DNA of 64,000 nucleotides from Ottowia sp. SB7-C50. Its GTDB lineage: Bacteria > Pseudomonadota > Gammaproteobacteria > Burkholderiales > Burkholderiaceae_C. A model generated the notes under the pieces. That model was not told where the DNA came from. It saw only the letters and a list, made by a program, of their open reading frames with translations, and did not search any database. Numbering within the stretch: position 1 is the stretch's first letter; each line of letters opens with the position of its first letter. The translations under genes and the position numbers were made by a program. The stretch is taken from NCBI RefSeq assembly GCF_033110285.1, contig NZ_CP136995.1:3348001-3412000 (forward strand), written 5' to 3'. Shown one piece after another: positions 1 through 9,406 of the stretch.

Positions 1-229
1 GCTGGTCCGGCTCGCTGGCCACGTCGTCGCGCAGGCGCAGCGCCATGTCGCGCACGGCGGCAATGGGGTGCGCCAGCGGTTCGACGCCGGTGGTGTCCAC
101 GGCCTGCATGGCCGCCACCAGATCGAAAAAGCCGTTCAGCCGGGTGAGCAGGCGCTCACCTTGGTCGGCACTCAGTTCCAGCCGCGCCAGATGGGCAAGA
201 CGGCGGATGTCGTCGGGGGTCAGGGCCAT
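1..229 (-). CDS. gatC: Asp-tRNA(Asn)/Glu-tRNA(Gln) amidotransferase subunit C (3'-truncated by window edge)
   Basis: GatC is the small stabilising subunit of the GatCAB amidotransferase, which converts Glu-tRNA(Gln) and Asp-tRNA(Asn) to the amidated forms in the cytoplasm. The visible 76 residues start [19 protein letters not shown] and contain the family pattern with a helical N-terminus followed by [12 protein letters not shown] and an LRDD segment. The last few codons lie beyond base 1. The gene runs leftward, divergent from mreB across about 200 bp. gatA and gatB would be expected next, outside the window. Confidence 0.9.
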   Translation of the reverse strand, partial: MALTPDDIRRLAHLARLELSADQGERLLTRLNGFFDLVAAMQAVDTTGVEPLAHPIAAVRDMALRLRDDVASEPDQ

Positions 230-253
230 GAAAGATATGGAAACCGGATGTAA

Positions 254-1474
<1,221 letters not shown>

Positions 1475-1477
1475 GAC

Positions 1478-1612
1478 GCCCCCTGTGGCGCTGCGCGCCT
1501 TCCCCCACTGGGGGACAACGCGGGTGGTCGGGGGGGACCCCGACCACGGCGTTCGCGTGTGGCCTGCTCCGCGGCCTTCGGGCGGCTTGCTGCGCAGCCT
1601 GAGGGCTCCTTC
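1478..1612 (+). repeat. Dispersed GC-rich intergenic repeat, copy 1 (~135 bp)
   Basis: The spacer between mreB and mreC starts with a CCCCTGTGGCGCTGCGCGCC-type segment and continues through GGCCTGCTCCGCGGCC and CTTGCTGCGCAGCC. The same ordered blocks occur after mreD (copy 2) and, inverted, upstream of ptsI (copy 3). The blocks are internally palindromic, suggesting a folded RNA or DNA element. The position after a stop codon is typical of REP-like elements. I know of no name for it. Confidence 0.7.
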
Positions 1613-1734
1613 CCTTGCGGGGGGAGGGTCGGGGTGGGGACGCAGCGTCGAAATCACGACGGGCGCTTGAACATTCAGCGGATAATGCTCTTGTTTTGGT
1701 AGTGAATACGCCCGTGCTGCGCCGCTGAACCGCC

Positions 1735-2706
1735 ATGCCGCTCGAAACGCTCGACCGCTCGCCGCCGCCCTTTTTCAAGCAAGGGCCTTCGGCGCTGTCG
1801 CGGTTGTTGTTCTTCAGCGCGCTGGCGCTGTTTTTGATGGTGGCGGATGCACGCTTCAAGATCGTGCAGCCGTTGCGCGCGGCCATTGCGACCTTCCTCT
1901 ACCCGGCGCAATGGCTGGCCCTACAGCCGGTGCAGATGGCGCAGACGGGCCTGGGCTACCTGACCGAGTTGAAGACCGCGCGCGTGACCGAAGAAGCCGC
2001 GCGCCTGAAGCTGGCCGAGCAGTCGCGCCGCGCCGGCCAGGTTGAGCAACTGCTGCTGGAAAACGCCCGCCTGCGCGAATTGCTGGCGCTGCGCGATCGC
2101 GTGCAGGTGCCCGCGCAGGCGGCGCAGGTGCTGTACGACGCCACCGACCCCTACAGCCGCCGCGTCGTCATCGGCAAGGGGCAGTTGCAGGGCATCGAGG
2201 CCGGATCGCCCGTGATGGACGAGTCCGGCGTGCTGGGCCAGGTGACGCGCGTCTACCCCTTCGGCAGCGAAGTCACGCTGCTGATCGACCGTGACCAGGT
2301 GATCCCCGTGCTGAACACCCGCACCGGCGCGCGCAGCGTGGCCTACGGCGATCCGTCGCCCTACGGCGGCATGCTGGAATTGCGCTACATGTCGGTCACC
2401 GACGACATCAAGGAAGGCGACCTGCTGGCCACCAGCGGCGTCGACGGCGTGTACCCGCCGGGCCTGCCGGTGGCGCGCGTCACGTCGGTGGACCGGCGCA
2501 GCGACACCTCGTTCGCGCGCATCCAGTGCCAGCCGCTGGCGCAGCTCAATGGCGTGACGCACGTGATCGTGCTGTCGCCCGTCGCACGGCAGGGCCTGGG
2601 CGACACGGCGGCCGACGGCAAGCCGGCCGGCGCGGCCTCGGCGCCTGCCCCCGCCGCGCAGAAAGCCGCCACCCGCCGCGCGGCGGCCGAAGGAGCGCGC
2701 CGATGA
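1735..2706 (+). CDS. mreC: Rod-shape-determining protein MreC
   Basis: MreC is a bitopic periplasmic scaffold that links MreB filaments to PBP2. The protein has 323 residues. It has a cytoplasmic N-terminus, one transmembrane helix at about residues 20-42 (LSRLLFFSALALFLMVADAR), then a coiled coil around 70-115 with many Leu/Ala heptads (LKLAEQSRRAGQVEQLLLEN). The beta-barrel domain that follows includes VVIGKGQLQGIEAGSPVMD and LLIDRDQVIPVLNTRTGARS. The C-terminal 40 residues are Ala/Pro-rich and probably disordered. Its stop overlaps the mreD start (ATGA), indicating translational coupling. Confidence 0.95.
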   Translation: MPLETLDRSPPPFFKQGPSALSRLLFFSALALFLMVADARFKIVQPLRAAIATFLYPAQWLALQPVQMAQTGLGYLTELKTARVTEEAARLKLAEQSRRAGQVEQLLLENARLRELLALRDRVQVPAQAAQVLYDATDPYSRRVVIGKGQLQGIEAGSPVMDESGVLGQVTRVYPFGSEVTLLIDRDQVIPVLNTRTGARSVAYGDPSPYGGMLELRYMSVTDDIKEGDLLATSGVDGVYPPGLPVARVTSVDRRSDTSFARIQCQPLAQLNGVTHVIVLSPVARQGLGDTAADGKPAGAASAPAPAAQKAATRRAAAEGARR

Positions 2707-3221
2707 TCATGCCGCGTGGCGAACAGCTGCTGCTGCCGGCCAGCCCCGCCTTCATCTGGGGCAGCCTGCTCGTGGCGCTGATGCTGAACCTGCTGCCGCT
2801 GGGCCGCGTGCTGTGGATGCCCGACTTCCTGGCCGTGGTGCTGGTGTTCTGGAGCATCCACCAGCCGCGCCGCGTGGGCCTGGGCGTGGCCTTCATCTTC
2901 GGGCTGGTGCTGGACGTGCACCAGGCCTCGCTGCTGGGCCAGCACGCGCTGGCCTACGCGGTGCTGATCTACGGCGCCATCATGGCGCACCGACGCATCC
3001 GCTGGTTCTCGGTGCCGGCGCAGGCGCTGCAGCTGCTGCCGCTGTTTGCGCTGGCGCACGCCATCACCATCGTGCTGCGCCTGATTGGCGGCGCGGTGTT
3101 TCCGGGCTGGCTGGTGCTGCTGGCGCCGATACTCGAGGCCGCGCTGTGGCCAGTGGTCAGTGTGCTGCTGCTGGCGCCGCAGCGGCGCGCGCCGAATCCG
3201 GACGCCAACAGACCGTTATGA
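2703..3221 (+). CDS. mreD: Rod-shape-determining protein MreD
   Basis: MreD is a small integral membrane protein of the elongasome that works with MreC and PBP2. The start ATG at 2703 overlaps the mreC stop, giving 172 residues (MIMPRGEQLLLPASPAFIWG). The sequence has about five hydrophobic segments, including FLAVVLVFWSIHQPRRVGLG and the conserved GLVLDVHQASLLGQHALAY stretch. An upstream in-frame extension exists but lies entirely inside mreC and is not expected to be used. Confidence 0.93.
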   Translation: MIMPRGEQLLLPASPAFIWGSLLVALMLNLLPLGRVLWMPDFLAVVLVFWSIHQPRRVGLGVAFIFGLVLDVHQASLLGQHALAYAVLIYGAIMAHRRIRWFSVPAQALQLLPLFALAHAITIVLRLIGGAVFPGWLVLLAPILEAALWPVVSVLLLAPQRRAPNPDANRPL

Positions 3222-3352
3222 CCCCCTGTGGCGCTGCGCGCCTTCCCCCAAGGGGGACAACGCCAGTGGCCGGGCCAAGCCCGCTCCACGGCGTTCCGGC
3301 GTGGCCTGCTCCGCGGCCCTTTGGGGCTTGCTGCGCAGCCCCGGTGGCTGAA
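3219..3352 (+). repeat. Dispersed GC-rich intergenic repeat, copy 2
   Basis: This begins at the mreD stop. It shares with copy 1 the ordered blocks CCCCTGTGGCGCTGCGCGCC, a C-run/G-run pair, ACGGCGTTC-like sequence, GTGGCCTGCTCCGCGGCC and CTTGCTGCGCAGCC. It has no coding potential and lies in the spacer between mreD and mrdA. Confidence 0.7.
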
Positions 3353-3409
3353 CTGTGAGGCAGGTTTTGACTCGAAGGTTTGCGACTCGCTGCTTCTTGA
3401 ATAAAAATC

Positions 3410-3457
3410 GCTGCTGGCGCTTGAGGGGCAAGCGCCAGCAGCTACACATTTGATAGT
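3410..3457 (+). repeat. Composite hairpin plus 17-nt palindrome element
   Basis: A perfect 14-bp inverted repeat (GCTGCTGGCGCTTG at 3410-3423 and its complement at 3429-3442, 5-nt loop) runs into GCTACACATTTGATAGT (3441-3457). The latter is a member of the 17-nt GCTA-N9-TAGC family found about ten more times in the window. The element ends 15 bp before the mrdA start, so it lies in the mrdA leader and could affect its expression. Confidence 0.7.
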
Positions 3458-3472
3458 GACCCGCGTTTCACC

Positions 3473-5422
3473 ATGACCGAAATCCGCAACGTCGAAGCCG
3501 AGCTGGTGCGCTTTCGCGTGCGGCTGGCCGTGGTGGCGCTGGCGGTGCTGGTGGCGTTCGGGCTGCTGGCGTGGCGGCTGTACCACCTGCAGGTGTCGCG
3601 CCACACCGACCTGGCGCGGCAGGCCGAGACCAACCGCACGGCGGTGGTGCCGATCGTGCCGCACCGCGGCGAAATTCTCGACCGCAACGGCGTGGTGCTG
3701 GCCACCAACTACAAGGCCTATACGCTGGAGATCACGCCGTCGCGCCTGGGCCGTCCGGTGGACGAGGCGATCGACGCCATTGGCGAAGTGGTCGAAGTGA
3801 CCGCGCGCGACCGCAAGCGCTTTCGGCGCCTGCTGGAAGACTCGCGCAACTTCGAATCGCTGCCCATCCGCATGCGCCTGTCCGACGAGGAAGTGGCGCG
3901 CTTCGCGGCGCAGCGCTACCGCTTTCCCGGCGTGGAAATCAAGGCGCGCCTGTTCCGCACCTACCCGCTGGGCGAGACGGGGGCGCACGTCATCGGCTAC
4001 ATCGGCCGCATCAACCAGCGCGACAAGGAGCGCATCGAAGACTCGGACGACGCCGCCAACTACCGCGGCACCGACTACATCGGCAAGCTGGGGGTCGAAG
4101 CCAGCTATGAAAACGTGCTGCACGGCACCACCGGCGTCGAGCAGATGGAGACCTCGGCCGGCGGCTACGCGGTGCGGCGCCTGGCCAGCCACCCGGCCAA
4201 GCCGGGCGATTCGATCCGGCTGTCGATCGACATCCACCTGCAGAAGCTGGTTGAGGAGATGTACGGCGAGCGCCGCGGCGCGCTGGTGGCCATCGACCCG
4301 GCCAACGGCGAGATCCTGGCCTTCGTCAGCAAGCCCACCTACGACCCGAACCTGTTCGTCGAAGGCATTGACCACGAGACCTGGGACGAGCTGAACAACT
4401 CGCTCGACAAGCCGCTGCTCAACCGCGCGCTGCGCGGCACCTACCCGCCCGGCTCCACCTACAAGCCCTTCATGGGCCTGGCCGCGCTGGAAACCGGCAA
4501 GCGCACGCCGGGCGCCATCACCCTGGACGGCGGATCGTGGACGTTTGCCGGGCACACGTTCCGATCCGGCCACGCGCTGGGCTCGGTGGACCTGTATCGC
4601 AGCATCGTCAAGTCGAGCAACGTGTACTACTACCAGCTCGCCAACGACATGGGCGTCAACGCCATCCACGACTTCATGAAGCCGCTGGGCTTTGGTCAGG
4701 TCACCGGCATCGACATTCCGGGCGAGACGCGCGGCATCCTGCCGTCCACGCAATGGAAGCGCGCCACCTACCGCCGCCCCGAGCAGCAGAAATGGTATGC
4801 CGGCGAAACCATTTCGCTGGGCATCGGCCAGGGCTACAACAACTTCACCATGCTGCAGCTGGCCAGCGCCACGGCCACGGTGGCCGGCGGTGGCGTGCGC
4901 CACGTGCCGCACCTGGTCAAGGCGCGCCAGGACGCGCAGCGCCAGCAACTGGCCGACGTGCCGCAACCGCCCGGCCAGCGCCTGGGCTACCGGCCCGAGC
5001 ACGTGGCGCTGGTGCAGCGCGCCATGGTCGGGGTGACGCAGGAAGGCACCTCGCGCGGGGTGTTCGCCAACGCGCCCTACCTGTCGGGCGGCAAGACGGG
5101 CACGGCGCAGGCCGTCACCATCGGGCAGAAAAGCCGCTACGACGCACGCCGACTGGCCGAGCACCAGCGCGACCATTCGCTCTACATCGCCTTCGCGCCG
5201 GCCGAGAACCCGCGCATCGCCGTGGCCGCGATCGTCGAGAACGCGGGCTTCGGCGCCGCCCACGCCGCGCCGCTGGTGCGCCGCGTCATGGACTACTGGC
5301 TGGCCGGCATCTACCCCAGCGAGGCCGACATCGCCGCCCTGCAGCGCGGCCAGGCCGGCGCGCCCATCGGCACGCCCCGGCGCGTGGCCGACGTCGTGCC
5401 GCGGGCGCTGGCAGCGCCCTGA
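3473..5422 (+). CDS. mrdA: Penicillin-binding protein 2 (elongasome peptidoglycan transpeptidase)
   Basis: PBP2 cross-links peptidoglycan during cell elongation, in the periplasm, as partner of RodA. The protein has 649 residues. It has a short cytoplasmic tail, one transmembrane helix at about 18-42, and a pedestal domain with the PBP dimerisation pattern PHRGEILDRNGVVLA near residue 62. The transpeptidase domain has the SxxK motif in YPPGSTYKPFMG (about residue 328), the SxN motif in KSSNVYYYQ (about 382) and the KTG motif in SGGKTGTAQ (about 541). No rodA follows: the next gene is catalase. Confidence 0.96.
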   Translation: MTEIRNVEAELVRFRVRLAVVALAVLVAFGLLAWRLYHLQVSRHTDLARQAETNRTAVVPIVPHRGEILDRNGVVLATNYKAYTLEITPSRLGRPVDEAIDAIGEVVEVTARDRKRFRRLLEDSRNFESLPIRMRLSDEEVARFAAQRYRFPGVEIKARLFRTYPLGETGAHVIGYIGRINQRDKERIEDSDDAANYRGTDYIGKLGVEASYENVLHGTTGVEQMETSAGGYAVRRLASHPAKPGDSIRLSIDIHLQKLVEEMYGERRGALVAIDPANGEILAFVSKPTYDPNLFVEGIDHETWDELNNSLDKPLLNRALRGTYPPGSTYKPFMGLAALETGKRTPGAITLDGGSWTFAGHTFRSGHALGSVDLYRSIVKSSNVYYYQLANDMGVNAIHDFMKPLGFGQVTGIDIPGETRGILPSTQWKRATYRRPEQQKWYAGETISLGIGQGYNNFTMLQLASATATVAGGGVRHVPHLVKARQDAQRQQLADVPQPPGQRLGYRPEHVALVQRAMVGVTQEGTSRGVFANAPYLSGGKTGTAQAVTIGQKSRYDARRLAEHQRDHSLYIAFAPAENPRIAVAAIVENAGFGAAHAAPLVRRVMDYWLAGIYPSEADIAALQRGQAGAPIGTPRRVADVVPRALAAP

Positions 5423-5598
5423 TCGCCGTCGGGGCGCCGTCGGCCCCATCCGACCCGCGGCGTCGATGCACGCCGTCATCGACTCAGGCTATGGCGCCTA
5501 TTAATACTATTGCCTTTGAATGTTAATCTAGGTTTTCTATCATCTGACCCATGGCGCACACTTGCGCTGTCCTCCACAACCCCACCCGAAAGGAAGCC

Positions 5599-7128
5599 AT
5601 GAGCGACGACACCCGCAAATGCCCCGTCACCCACCTGACGACCGACTTCGGCGCCCCCGTGCCCACCAACCGTGACAGCCTCACGGCTGGCCCGCGCGGC
5701 CCGCTGCTGGCGCAGGACGTCTGGCTGAACGAGCGCCTCGCCAACTTCGTGCGCGAAGTGGTGCCCGAGCGGCGCATGCACGCCAAGGGTTCGGGCGCGT
5801 TCGGCACCTTCACGGTGACGAACGACATCACCAAGTACACGCGCGCCAAGATTTTCGAAAAGGTGGGCAAGAAGACCGAGATGTTCGCCCGCTTCACCAC
5901 CGTGGCCGGCGAGCGCGGCGCGGCCGACGCCGAGCGCGACATTCGCGGCTTTGCGCTGAAGTTCTACACCGAAGAAGGCAACTGGGACATGGTGGGCAAC
6001 AACACGCCCGTGTTCTTCATCCGCGACCCGCGCCAGTTTCCTGACCTGAACAAGGCCGTCAAGCGCGACCCGCGCACCAACCTGCGCAGCGCCAAGAACA
6101 ACTGGGACTATTGGACGCTGCTGCCCGAGGCGCTGCACCAGGTCACCATCGTCATGAGCGACCGCGGCATTCCCAAGAGCTACCGCCACATGCACGGCTT
6201 CAGCTCGCATACCTACAGCTTCTGGAACAAGGATGGCGAGCGCTTCTGGGTCAAGCTGCACTTCCGCACGCAGCAGGGCATCCAGAACCTGACCGATGCC
6301 GAGGCCGAAGCCCTGGTGGGCAAGGACCGCGAAAGCCACCAGCGCGACCTGTACGACGCCATCGAGCGCGGCGACTTCCCCAAGTGGAAGATGTACGCCC
6401 AGATCATGCCCGAGGCCGACGCCGAGAAGTACCGCCTGCACCCGTTCGACCTGACCAAGGTCTGGTACAAGGGCGACTACCCGTTGATCGAAGTGGGCGA
6501 GTTCGAACTGAACAAGAACCCCGAGAACTTCTTCGCCGACGTCGAGCAGGTGGCCTTTGCCCCCGGCAACCTGGTGCCCGGCATCGGCGCCAGCCCCGAC
6601 CGCATGCTGCAGGCGCGCCTGTTCAACTACGCCGACGCGCAGCGCTACCGCCTGGGCACCAACTACCAGCAGATCCCGGTGAACAAGGCACGCTGCCCGG
6701 TCAACAGCAACCACCGCGACGGCATCGGCCGCGTCGACGGCAACTACGGCAGCCTGCCGCACTACGAGCCCAACAGCTACGGCCAGTGGCAGGGCCAGCC
6801 CGAGTTTGCCGAGCCGCCGCTGAGGATCACCGGCGATGCCCAGCACTGGAGCTTCGACAAGGACGACAGCAACTACTTCGAGCAGCCGCGCAAGCTGTTC
6901 AACCTGATGAACGACACGCAGAAGCAAGCCCTGTTCGGCAACACCGGCCGCGCCATGGGCGATGCGCCTGAGTTCATCAAGCTGCGCCACATCCGCAACT
7001 GCCACGCCGCCGACCCGGCGTATGGCGCGGGCGTGGCCAAGGCGCTGGGCATCGACCTGGCGAAGGCGCTGGCGTCGAAGGAAGCCGACCCCATGTTCGG
7101 CAACCCGCTGGTGCCGCTGCCGGCTTGA
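5599..7128 (+). CDS. katA: Monofunctional heme catalase (small-subunit, clade 3 type)
   Basis: The enzyme converts two H2O2 to water and oxygen in the cytoplasm. ATG 5599 is chosen over an upstream in-frame ATG at 5551 because AAAGGA sits just before it and catalases normally begin about 20 residues before the [13 protein letters not shown] stretch. The product has 509 residues. Visible catalytic features are the distal His61 in [12 protein letters not shown], the distal Asn in [12 protein letters not shown], and the heme-ligand Tyr in [19 protein letters not shown] (about residue 344). The length fits small-subunit catalases. A strong terminator follows, so it is probably transcribed alone. 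No obvious OxyR site could be assigned. Confidence 0.96.
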   Translation: MSDDTRKCPVTHLTTDFGAPVPTNRDSLTAGPRGPLLAQDVWLNERLANFVREVVPERRMHAKGSGAFGTFTVTNDITKYTRAKIFEKVGKKTEMFARFTTVAGERGAADAERDIRGFALKFYTEEGNWDMVGNNTPVFFIRDPRQFPDLNKAVKRDPRTNLRSAKNNWDYWTLLPEALHQVTIVMSDRGIPKSYRHMHGFSSHTYSFWNKDGERFWVKLHFRTQQGIQNLTDAEAEALVGKDRESHQRDLYDAIERGDFPKWKMYAQIMPEADAEKYRLHPFDLTKVWYKGDYPLIEVGEFELNKNPENFFADVEQVAFAPGNLVPGIGASPDRMLQARLFNYADAQRYRLGTNYQQIPVNKARCPVNSNHRDGIGRVDGNYGSLPHYEPNSYGQWQGQPEFAEPPLRITGDAQHWSFDKDDSNYFEQPRKLFNLMNDTQKQALFGNTGRAMGDAPEFIKLRHIRNCHAADPAYGAGVAKALGIDLAKALASKEADPMFGNPLVPLPA

Positions 7129-7142
7129 GGAAAATCTGAATG

Positions 7143-7167
7143 AAACAGGGCTTCGGCCCTGTTTTCA
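7143..7167 (+). terminator. Rho-independent terminator after katA
   Basis: AAACAGGGC, loop TTCG, GCCCTGTTT and then T/C (7143-7151 and 7156-7164) form a 9-bp stem with a stable tetraloop. It lies 14 bp after the catalase stop. Confidence 0.85.
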
Positions 7168-7179
7168 TGCGCGCTTACA

Positions 7180-7196
7180 GCTATTGATTTAATAGC
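7180..7196. repeat. 17-nt palindrome GCTA-N9-TAGC
   Basis: GCTATTGATTTAATAGC: a perfect 6-bp inverted repeat with a 5-nt AT loop. It lies between the katA terminator and the 3' end of the convergent TetR gene. It is the cleanest member of the family seen in this window. Confidence 0.7.
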
Positions 7197-7247
7197 GATC
7201 GACAGGTGGGCGAGTCACCTGCGCCAGGCGCCCGCCGTCGACGACCG

Positions 7248-7895
7248 TCAGTCCGAGAACACCCGGTCGATGATCTTGTTGATCAGCTGGTTCCAGGCTT
7301 CCTCGTCCACCTTTTCATCGACGATGTCATCGATGATCTTGCCCAGCGCGTAGGCCTGGATCAGCACGGCCGCGGCGCGCGGGTCGAAGTTTTTGCTCAT
7401 CCAGCCCTTGGTCTGCATCTCGACGAACAGGCCTTCCAGCGCACTCGTCAACCGTCATTGCTCGCCGGCCAGCTTCTTGGACAGACGCGGGTTGTCACGC
7501 GAAAAACCGATGAGCTTGGTGCGCTCGAACCGGTTGCCCGCCACCGCGGCCGAGGTCGTCTTGCTGGTGGCCTTGTAGAGGCCGGTCATGGCTTCCTCGC
7601 GCGTCGGACTGGAGCGCACCACGCGCGACAGCATCTCGATGCTCTTGTCCACGCCCAGCGAGAAGCGCTGCACCAGCGCGTGCTCCAGCAGGTCGGGGAA
7701 ATCCTCGAAGTGGTGGTAGAGCGAACCCTTGGACACCCCCGATTCGCGCAGCACCAGATCGACCGTGATGCTTTCCAGCGCGTGCGTGTCGAGCAGGCCG
7801 ATCACCGTGTCGAGCAGGCATTCCTTCGTCGGATGAATCGTGGTCTTGACCCGCGGGGTGCCGGTGTAATTGAGCTTGAAGTGCTTGGCCGCCAT
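7248..7895 (-). pseudogene. TetR-family regulator interrupted by an in-frame TGA
   Basis: From ATG 7895 the reading frame encodes a TetR-type N-terminal helix-turn-helix (CLLDTVIGLLDTHALESITV, then LRESGVSKGSLYHHFEDFPD) and part of the ligand domain. At codon 147 (7455-7457) a TGA interrupts the frame. Without any frame change, coding continues as RLTSALEGLFVEMQTKGWMS to DRVFSD, ending at 7248, which reads as the normal C-terminal half of such a regulator. A single base change (for example TGG or CGA to TGA) would explain it. The truncated protein keeps the DNA-binding domain but loses about 70 residues of the dimerisation/ligand domain. The target is unknown. It is convergent with katA. Confidence 0.75.
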
Positions 7896-8452
7896 GGTGC
7901 AAAAAGAATACGGGGACTGGGAAATTCCAGCAACAGGCACGGCATGTGCCATCCTTGAACGGGAAACCGAACCGCCCCAGACCCGCGAATGCCGCAGGGT
8001 ACGGTCCGGTCGCAGTCACGTGAGAGGGGTGCCGCCCGACAAGGCTCGCCACGACTGGCTGGTCAGCGCGGCGCAACAGAGGGAAGCGAGGTGTCGACGA
8101 TGCAAATCACTGGGCACACGCGTCCGACGCTGCGCGTTGTCTCGGTCCCGGTTGAATGATTTTGTCATCTTTTCGTCTATGCGCATCAACCAAGCTGTCA
8201 GCCTGGCGACCCCATGTGTCGATAGACCGATGATGCCACGGTTTAAGAATAAACGATTAAATCGCCATCCCAAGGAGAGCACGCGTGTCGCCTGGGTGAG
8301 AACAATGTCACGGAGCCAAGGCTTGCCATGAAGCGGACGTGCTTTCGATCCGGCTGAGCCACCCCAACTTGCGAGAATCAAAATCCTTGGCACGCTTCGG
8401 GCGACGCGAGCTTCAAAAATGCATTCGAGAGTGCCCCAAAACGAGATGCATT
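7896..8452. other. Non-coding spacer between broken TetR gene and tRNA-Arg
   Basis: About 560 bp with no convincing gene. Open frames on both strands lack family-like sequence and ribosome sites. The 8150-8300 part is AT-richer than its surroundings (for example TTTAAGAATAAACGATTAAA). An AT-rich inverted repeat ends it next to the tRNA. It may hold the promoter of the TetR gene (leftward) and decayed sequence beside the tRNA. Confidence 0.4.
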
Positions 8453-8453
8453 T
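8414..8453 (-). terminator. Possible terminator of tRNA-Arg
   Basis: Read leftward, AAATGCAT directly at the tRNA 3' end pairs with ATGCATTT 21 nt further on (8446-8453 with 8417-8424), followed by a T-run. The stem is short and AT-rich, so this is a weak call. Confidence 0.4.
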
Positions 8454-8528
8454 GGCGCGGCTGGCGGGGATCGAACCCACGACCCTCGGCTTCGGAGGCC
8501 GATACTCTATCCACTGAGCTACAGCCGC
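8453..8528 (-). tRNA. tRNA-Arg (anticodon CCG), CCA encoded
   Basis: The 76-nt cloverleaf begins GCGGCTGTAGCTCAGTGGAT on the minus strand. The acceptor stem GCGGCTG pairs with CAGCCGC, the discriminator base is G, and CCA is encoded. The anticodon stem TCGGC/GCCGA frames the loop CTCCGAA with anticodon CCG, and the T-arm contains GGTTCGATCC. It decodes CGG, a common codon in this GC-rich genome. Confidence 0.97.
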
Positions 8529-8557
8529 TTCCGGAACAAGTCGGCGATTATCCCCGA

Positions 8558-9202
8558 TTACGCTGCGGACGGGGACGCCGGCGGCCACTGGCGCGGCAGG
8601 CCGATGCCGGCGAGGTAGGCCTCCATGGCGACACGCGACGTGCCCTGTAGGTCGAAGCTGCGCTGCAGCAACCAGCTGTAGACCAGGCCGCGCACCAGGG
8701 CATGAAAGCCCTCGGCCAATACTTGCGCATCGGCCGGCAGGGGCTGCTGGCGCAGCGCGCTGGCGCGCTCGAACACCAACCGCATGCGCTCGACGTTGGC
8801 GCGGTCCATCTGCGCGTGGCGCTCGCGCACGGGCCACAGGTCTTCGACGTGCTCCACCAGCATCACCGCGATGTTCAGCACGCGCTGGGTGCGCGCGTCG
8901 GTCGCGATCTGGCCGAACGAGTGCAGCAGCCGCATGACCAGCGCGTCGATCGGGTCGCCCGGCGCCTGGTAGACGCCGGCCAGCTCGGATTCGAGCGGCA
9001 GCGTCACCCGCTCCATCATGGCGTTGAACAGGTCGGCCTTGTCCTTGAAGTGCCAGTACACGGCGCCGCGCGTCAGCCCCGCCGCCTCGGCGATGTGGGC
9101 CAGCGAGGTGCGCGACACGCCGCGCTGCTCGAACACGCGTTCGGCGGCGTCGAGAAGTGCTTCGCGCGTGGCCTGCGCGTCTTGCTTGGTGCGGCGGGCC
9201 AT
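8558..9202 (-). CDS. acrR: TetR/AcrR-family repressor of the adjacent RND efflux operon
   Basis: A 214-residue regulator with the N-terminal HTH LLDAAERVFEQRGVSRTSLA followed by AGLTRGAVYWHFKDKADLF, the canonical AcrR/TtgR pattern, and a larger ligand-binding C-terminal domain. It is transcribed divergently from acrA. A palindrome closely matching the E. coli AcrR operator lies between the two genes. By analogy with AcrR, drug binding would release repression of acrAB-oprM and of itself. The assignment to this operon is inferred from position and operator; the ligand cannot be read from sequence. Confidence 0.88.
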   Translation of the reverse strand: MARRTKQDAQATREALLDAAERVFEQRGVSRTSLAHIAEAAGLTRGAVYWHFKDKADLFNAMMERVTLPLESELAGVYQAPGDPIDALVMRLLHSFGQIATDARTQRVLNIAVMLVEHVEDLWPVRERHAQMDRANVERMRLVFERASALRQQPLPADAQVLAEGFHALVRGLVYSWLLQRSFDLQGTSRVAMEAYLAGIGLPRQWPPASPSAA

Positions 9203-9249
9203 GGCGTCAGGACCTAGTAGAGAACATGGACATGGGACGGCACTCTAGC

Positions 9250-9276
9250 ACATACATTCAAGGATGTATGTATAAT
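9250..9276 (+). promoter_or_regulatory. AcrR-like operator overlapping the acrA promoter -10 box
   Basis: ACATACAT (9250-9257), 6 nt, then ATGTATGT (9264-9271) form a perfect 8-bp inverted repeat. The arms and spacing equal the E. coli AcrR operator as I remember it. TATAAT (9271-9276) immediately follows and overlaps the right arm, so bound repressor would block this -10 region. The site lies 48 bp from the acrR start and about 130 bp from acrA. Confidence 0.85.
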
Positions 9277-9406
9277 CCGGCGCTTCGATCATGCAGCCAT
9301 CGGGCTTGTTGACTACGATCAATGCCCCGCGGCGCGGCGCTTGAGCGCTGTCTGGCCGCCGAGGGCCGCTTCAGATCGCACCGATCTCCTCATCCTCCTC
9401 AAAACC

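Noticed and set aside
2969..5479. An 836-codon minus-strand open frame opposite mreD-mrdA
   Set aside because: It mirrors the mrdA coding frame, has no ribosome site or family motif, and mrdA has all PBP2 motifs.
5490..5545. OxyR site upstream of katA
   Set aside because: CTAT/ATAG-like quartets are present but their spacing does not fit the OxyR consensus.
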